Positions 13,916 through 18,041 of a stretch of 18,041 nt of DNA are shown piece after piece. Position numbers and translations under genes: made by a program. The DNA is from JAEZKC01 sp046538945 (lineage in GTDB: Bacteria; Fibrobacterota; Chitinivibrionia; Chitinivibrionales; Chitinispirillaceae). Within the stretch, counting starts at the first letter, position 1. Each line of letters begins with the position of its first letter. The notes under the pieces are model-generated. The model had not been told where the DNA came from. It searched no databases and saw nothing but the letters and a program-made list of their open reading frames with translations. The DNA lies in NCBI GenBank assembly GCA_046538945.1, contig JBKHHW010000054.1:1-18041 (forward strand), in the 5' to 3' direction.

Positions 13916-15391
13916 ATGCGCTATATAAGTACCAGAGACAACTCATCGGCCCTTCCCTCCGCCCGGGCGATTGATCTCGGGATGGTGCCCGCGGGTGGAC
14001 TGTTCGTACCCGAAGAGATACCCGCTCTGCCGGAAGTGAAGCCGGGGGAGTCCTATCAGGAAACTGCGGTCAAAGTCCTTTCACCTTTTCTGAGCGACTT
14101 TTCCGAAGATGAGGTGGCTTCGTGTGTCAATAATGCCTACACGGGGGAAAGTTTCGATGTCCCGGGGGTGATCGAACTGGCCCAGATCGGTTCAGGAAAG
14201 TTCGTGCTGGAACTCTGGCATGGGCCCACTGCGGCCTTCAAGGATGTTGCTCTGCAGATCATGCCTCAGTTCATGAAATTCGCCAAGGTGAAGAGTGGCA
14301 ACAGTTCCCATACCCTCATACTTGTGGCTACTTCGGGTGATACCGGCAAGGCGGCACTGGAGGGATTCAGGGACACTCAGGGCATCTCCATAGTGGTGTT
14401 CTATCCTCACGGGGGAGTCAGTGAAATACAGAAACTGCAGATGGCTACTACGGAAGGAGCCAACACCCATGTTGTGGCTGTCAAAGGCAATTTCGATGAC
14501 TGCCAGAGCGGGGTGAAGGAGCTTTTTGGGGATGAACAGCTCAGAAAAGCGGCCGCGGAGCATAACGTGGTTTTCTCTTCCGCAAACAGCATCAACTGGG
14601 GAAGACTCTGTCCGCAGATCGTCTATTATGTGAAATCGTATTTCGACCTGGTGGAAAAGGGAAAGATCACCAGCGGAGAAAAGATAGATTTCTGTGTTCC
14701 CACCGGCAACTTCGGAAACATTCTGGCGGGGTACTATGCAAAGGAGATGGGGCTGCCTGTCCGCAGGCTTATCTGCGCATCCAACAAGAATAAAGTATTG
14801 ACCGATTTTTTCAAAACCGGTGTCTACGACCGCAATCGCTCCTTTCACCGCACCATGTCTCCCTCCATGGATATTCTTATATCCTCGAATCTGGAACGGT
14901 TTCTTTTCGAGATAACCGGGCATGATGCCCGAATGGTGAACCGACTGTATGCGGAGCTTTCCGAAACCGGAAAGTTCGATGTAGGCGATTGGGTGAGAAA
15001 CAGAATGGCCTCTCTTGTCGAAGCTGACTGGGTAAGCGAAGAAGAGGTCCTGAACACTATTGGCACTACCTTCAAAGAGTTCGGATATGTGCTTGACACT
15101 CATACCGCTGTGGCTGTTGCGGCTGCGAATCGTCTGTCTGATGACGGCACCCCTGTGGTGATTGCTTCAACCGCAAGTCCCTACAAATTCAGCGGAGATG
15201 TACTGGCGGGACTGGGAGGTGAAAAGCCGCTGGATGAGTTCGAATCGATCAATATGCTCAGAAACAGGAGCAATACACCTGTTCATCGCGCTGTTGACGG
15301 ACTGCGTCAGAAGGCTGTTCGCCACGATGAAGTGATTCAAATAGAGAAGATGAGGGAAACTGTTCAGGGAATAATCGGGACTGTTTCCTGA
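13916..15391 (+). CDS. thrC: Threonine synthase
   Basis: PLP enzyme converting O-phosphohomoserine to threonine and phosphate. The PLP lysine is K109 in HGPTAAFKD (102-110). Other family marks are ATSGDTGKAALEG, SANSINWGRLCPQIVYY and PTGNFGNILAGYYAKE. The 491 residues fit the longer threonine synthase class that includes yeast, rather than the 428-residue E. coli enzyme. ATG 13916 has AGGA (13906-13909) at 6 bases; ATG 13910 is also in frame but touches that site. It lies 38 bases after hom and 26 bases before the proposed homoserine kinase. The enzyme needs phosphohomoserine, so a homoserine kinase must exist in the cell, and no classical GHMP-type thrB is in this cluster. Confidence 0.95.
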   Translation: MRYISTRDNSSALPSARAIDLGMVPAGGLFVPEEIPALPEVKPGESYQETAVKVLSPFLSDFSEDEVASCVNNAYTGESFDVPGVIELAQIGSGKFVLELWHGPTAAFKDVALQIMPQFMKFAKVKSGNSSHTLILVATSGDTGKAALEGFRDTQGISIVVFYPHGGVSEIQKLQMATTEGANTHVVAVKGNFDDCQSGVKELFGDEQLRKAAAEHNVVFSSANSINWGRLCPQIVYYVKSYFDLVEKGKITSGEKIDFCVPTGNFGNILAGYYAKEMGLPVRRLICASNKNKVLTDFFKTGVYDRNRSFHRTMSPSMDILISSNLERFLFEITGHDARMVNRLYAELSETGKFDVGDWVRNRMASLVEADWVSEEEVLNTIGTTFKEFGYVLDTHTAVAVAAANRLSDDGTPVVIASTASPYKFSGDVLAGLGGEKPLDEFESINMLRNRSNTPVHRAVDGLRQKAVRHDEVIQIEKMRETVQGIIGTVS

Positions 15392-15417
15392 ATGGATTGG
15401 AAAAGTGAGAGGTGTTT

Positions 15418-16614
15418 GTGAAGTATAAATATGCAATGCTTGTAGGTGACGGGATGGCGGACTGGCCCATAGAGGAGCTTGGCAACAGGACGCCTCTTGA
15501 GTATGCGTCAACTCCCAATATGGACCGCGTGGTGAGTACGGGGCGTACCGGTCTGGTATCCACTGTGCCGGAAGGGTTTGCCCCCGGAAGTGACGTGGCC
15601 AATATGTCTCTGATGGGATACGATCCTTCAGCTTATTACAGTGGCCGCGCACCGATCGAGGCGGTGAGTATGGGTATACCGCTTGAAAAGGGGGACGTTG
15701 CTTTCAGGTGCAACCTGGTGACTTTGGGAAACGGGCAGATGCTCGATTACTCTTCGGGCCATATAGAAACCGATGAAGCTTCGGAGTTGGTTTCTCTTCT
15801 TCAGAAAAACTTAGGATCCGACACGGTGCGTTTCTATTCAGGAGTAGGCTACAGGCATGTGATGGTAACCAGGGGTATAGGAGGAAAACTGACCTGTGTT
15901 CCTCCTCACGACATTACAGACAAACCCTACCGGGATTACCTGCCGGATGGAGAAGGCCGCGATTTCATTGTTTCCGTCATGGATAAAGCCCGTGAAATTC
16001 TTTCTGATGCAAAGGTAAATAAAGAGAGGAAAATGGCGGGAAAAAACCCGGCGACGGATATCTGGTTATGGGGACAGGGGCCCGCTTTATCTCTGCCCGG
16101 TCTGCCTGAAAGGTATTCTCTGACCGGTTCTGTTATTTCCGCGGTTGATCTGGTAAGGGGTCTGGGTAAACTTGCGGGACTTGAAATCCGTTTGGTGCAA
16201 GGCGCAACCGGCTATCTCGGTACCAATTATGCGGGAAAGGTAACTGCCGCGTGTGACGCATTCGAACGAGGGGAGGATTTCGTGTATCTTCATGTGGAGG
16301 CTCCGGACGAAACGAGTCATGAGGGGTCGCTTGAAAAGAAGATCCAGGCTATAGAGGAGTTTGACAGGAACGTTGTCGGCGAGATGCTCGCTTATCAGCA
16401 AAAGCGCGGCGATGTGCGCATAATCGTGTTGCCTGATCACGAGACTCCTGTTTCGCTGCGCACGCACAGTGCCGGGCCGGTGCCATGGGGCGCTTGCGGT
16501 CCGGAGATAACCGCGGATGACGCAACCGCCTACAATGAGAAAGAGGCCGGGAACAGGAAAATCTTCAACGGGCCTTCGCTTTTCGAAGCATTTATCCGGG
16601 GGAATCTGGAATAG
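15418..16614 (+). CDS. Proposed homoserine kinase, cofactor-independent phosphoglycerate mutase-like
   Basis: The protein belongs to the alkaline phosphatase/iPGM (archaeal ApgM-type) superfamily. It has metal-binding D11 in VGDGMADWP, a probable phospho-acceptor Ser58 in PGSDVANMSLMGYDP, VEAPDETSHEG, and the metal-site stretch LPDHETPVSLRTH. Related proteins have been proposed as homoserine kinases because they cluster with threonine genes in bacteria lacking GHMP-type ThrB. Here it directly follows hom and thrC, exactly supplying the missing step from homoserine to phosphohomoserine. The 398 residues agree with that subfamily. The start is taken as GTG 15418, with AGAGG 5 bases away; GTG 15412 is possible. 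The alternative is a glycolytic 2,3-bisphosphoglycerate-independent mutase. The fold is certain; the substrate is inferred from context. Confidence 0.82.
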   Translation: MKYKYAMLVGDGMADWPIEELGNRTPLEYASTPNMDRVVSTGRTGLVSTVPEGFAPGSDVANMSLMGYDPSAYYSGRAPIEAVSMGIPLEKGDVAFRCNLVTLGNGQMLDYSSGHIETDEASELVSLLQKNLGSDTVRFYSGVGYRHVMVTRGIGGKLTCVPPHDITDKPYRDYLPDGEGRDFIVSVMDKAREILSDAKVNKERKMAGKNPATDIWLWGQGPALSLPGLPERYSLTGSVISAVDLVRGLGKLAGLEIRLVQGATGYLGTNYAGKVTAACDAFERGEDFVYLHVEAPDETSHEGSLEKKIQAIEEFDRNVVGEMLAYQQKRGDVRIIVLPDHETPVSLRTHSAGPVPWGACGPEITADDATAYNEKEAGNRKIFNGPSLFEAFIRGNLE

Positions 16615-18041
16615 ATGGTTGTACGTCTGATTGAAAAAGCGTTGACTTTCCTGTTTGATTTCCTCGCGGTGAATGTGGCCTTTTTCACAGCATTCTGGAT
16701 CCGTTACCATTCAGGTATTTTCACCGTGGAGGAGACGGGCAGCGTTCCCGGTCTTTTCTTCTTTGTGGAACCGTCGCTCATACTGGGCTGCGGTTGGCTT
16801 GTGCTCTTTTTCCTTACCGGCCTTTACAGAGACTGGTACAAGGAATCACGGGTCGATGAGTTTTTTGTGGTTGCCCGCACGGTGTTCATGGGGACTTTCT
16901 TTCTGTTTCTGATAACCGGGGCACCTGAGATAATCGAGTTCGCCAGCAGTGGGGATTTCCGGGCACTGTTTACACCTACCAGGTTCGTTACTCTCTTCAC
17001 GTATGGCGGGTGCATGCTGTTCTTTGCAAGTGTGAACCGCTTCTCCATGCACACCTTCCTGGCCCTGCTTTTCTCAAAAGGAATCGCTGTGAGCAAAGTT
17101 CTTGTGGTGGGAGCGAATCCGTCGGGTGAAAAACTCGTCAATGAGATCCATTCTTTCCCGAAGCTTGGCTATAGGGTGGCCGGTTTTATTGATAATGACG
17201 GAAGCCGGACCGGAAGCAGCTGTGCGGGGTTGCCGGTTCTGGGTACCTACTCGGATATCCCTGCAGTGGTCAACAAGGAGAATGTCGGCGGTTTGATCAT
17301 CGGCCATGTTAGTGAATCGCCCAACGAGATTATCAGGATTCTGGACTACTGCGGAGATCTGAAGATAAACATCTACATGGTTCCTTCCTTGATGGATGTA
17401 ATAACCGGTCATTTCAAAACACATCAGATTTTCGGCGTTCCTCTCATGGTTCTGCTCCAGGATCACATGCCTGGTTGGGAAGCTCAGGTCAAGAGGCTTA
17501 TGGACATAGTGGTGTCTGCGGGAATACTGGTGCTGGGGGCGCCGGTGTGGCTTGCGGTTGCCGCAGCGATCAGGTGGACTTCGGCCGGCCCAGCAATTTA
17601 CAAACAGGAGCGCGTGGGGCGTAACGGCAAAACCTATGTCATGTACAAATTCCGCTCCATGTATCAGGATGCCGAAAAGCGCAGCGGTCCGCAGTGGGCG
17701 TCCGAAAATGACCCCAGAATCACTCCGGTGGGACGTTTCATACGCAAAACGCGGCTGGATGAGATTCCGCAGTTCATAAACGTGCTCAAAGGGGAGATGA
17801 GTCTGGTGGGGCCCAGACCGGAGCGTCCTTTCTTTGTGGAGCAGCTCAAGCAGGAGATTCCCTGGTATGTGCGGCGGATCAAAATGAAACCCGGCATTAC
17901 CGGATGGGCACAGGTAAAGCATAAGTATGATGCGTCTATTGAAGATGTGAAGCAGAAGGTGCTCTATGACCTGTATTACTTTGAAAACATGTCGCTTTCT
18001 CTGGATATCAAGATTATGCTGCGTACGTTTCTGGTTGTTCT
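16615..18041 (+). CDS. Polyprenyl-phosphate sugar-1-phosphate transferase (partial, runs off the window)
   Basis: Membrane enzyme that starts polysaccharide or O-antigen repeat units by moving a sugar-1-phosphate from a nucleotide sugar to undecaprenyl phosphate (WbaP/exopolysaccharide transferase type). The frame is open for 475 codons with no stop, so the 3' end is missing, probably by only a few residues. Several hydrophobic segments occupy about residues 8-140, a nucleotide-binding-like CoA-binding domain follows (KVLVVGANPSG near 161-171), and the catalytic bacterial sugar transferase domain runs from about 290. The latter includes its membrane helix, ERVGRNGKTYVMYKFRSM, LDEIPQFINVLKGEMSLVGP and PGITGWAQV. 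The ATG abuts the preceding stop and has only a weak G-rich ribosome site. The sugar cannot be told. Confidence 0.92.
   Translation, partial: MVVRLIEKALTFLFDFLAVNVAFFTAFWIRYHSGIFTVEETGSVPGLFFFVEPSLILGCGWLVLFFLTGLYRDWYKESRVDEFFVVARTVFMGTFFLFLITGAPEIIEFASSGDFRALFTPTRFVTLFTYGGCMLFFASVNRFSMHTFLALLFSKGIAVSKVLVVGANPSGEKLVNEIHSFPKLGYRVAGFIDNDGSRTGSSCAGLPVLGTYSDIPAVVNKENVGGLIIGHVSESPNEIIRILDYCGDLKINIYMVPSLMDVITGHFKTHQIFGVPLMVLLQDHMPGWEAQVKRLMDIVVSAGILVLGAPVWLAVAAAIRWTSAGPAIYKQERVGRNGKTYVMYKFRSMYQDAEKRSGPQWASENDPRITPVGRFIRKTRLDEIPQFINVLKGEMSLVGPRPERPFFVEQLKQEIPWYVRRIKMKPGITGWAQVKHKYDASIEDVKQKVLYDLYYFENMSLSLDIKIMLRTFLVV

Overview
The window is a compact chromosomal stretch of a Gram-negative bacterium. 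It carries lipid A/LPS acylation and export genes, an MlaD-type lipid-transport protein and a lipoprotein signal. It shows no phage, transposon, CRISPR or RNA-gene signature. All genes lie on the + strand, usually with gaps under 100 bases or with overlaps. The RpoN N-terminus, the type 2 (KLSKR) isoleucyl-tRNA synthetase, the lipoprotein LptC and the Hom/ThrC/proposed-homoserine-kinase trio suggest a lineage outside the Proteobacteria, perhaps the FCB/Fibrobacterota area. That placement is inference from pattern only.

Layout. Positions 1-126 hold AACGGAN heptad repeats around a hairpin. Next comes a run of genes chained by four-base ATGA overlaps: purine nucleoside phosphorylase, ileS, a lipid A-type acyltransferase and lptC, followed by an lptA-like gene and lptB. 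After a 246-base gap come rpoN and lipA (overlapping), then a 304-base AT-rich gap with a candidate promoter, the hibernation factor hpf, and a strong intrinsic terminator at 11026-11067. Beyond it are mlaD and an HPr gene. A 241-base gap with two dyads precedes the threonine genes: hom, thrC and a cofactor-independent phosphoglycerate mutase-like protein that is the likely homoserine kinase. The window ends inside a polyprenyl-phosphate sugar-1-phosphate transferase that probably opens a surface-polysaccharide locus.

How it fits together. The centre resembles the E. coli order mlaFEDCB ... lptC-lptA-lptB-rpoN-hpf-ptsN-rapZ-npr, but with lipA inserted, mlaD moved downstream and ptsN/rapZ absent. 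It links envelope lipid traffic, an alternative sigma factor, ribosome hibernation and PTS-type phosphocarrier signalling. The threonine genes would take aspartate semialdehyde to threonine through homoserine and O-phosphohomoserine. I found no wholly new system. The items most worth a second look are the heptad/hairpin repeat, the rearranged lpt-rpoN-hpf-mla-HPr neighbourhood, the proposed homoserine kinase, an insert in IleRS, an Asp at the base-selecting position of the phosphorylase, and two short unrecognised ORFs.
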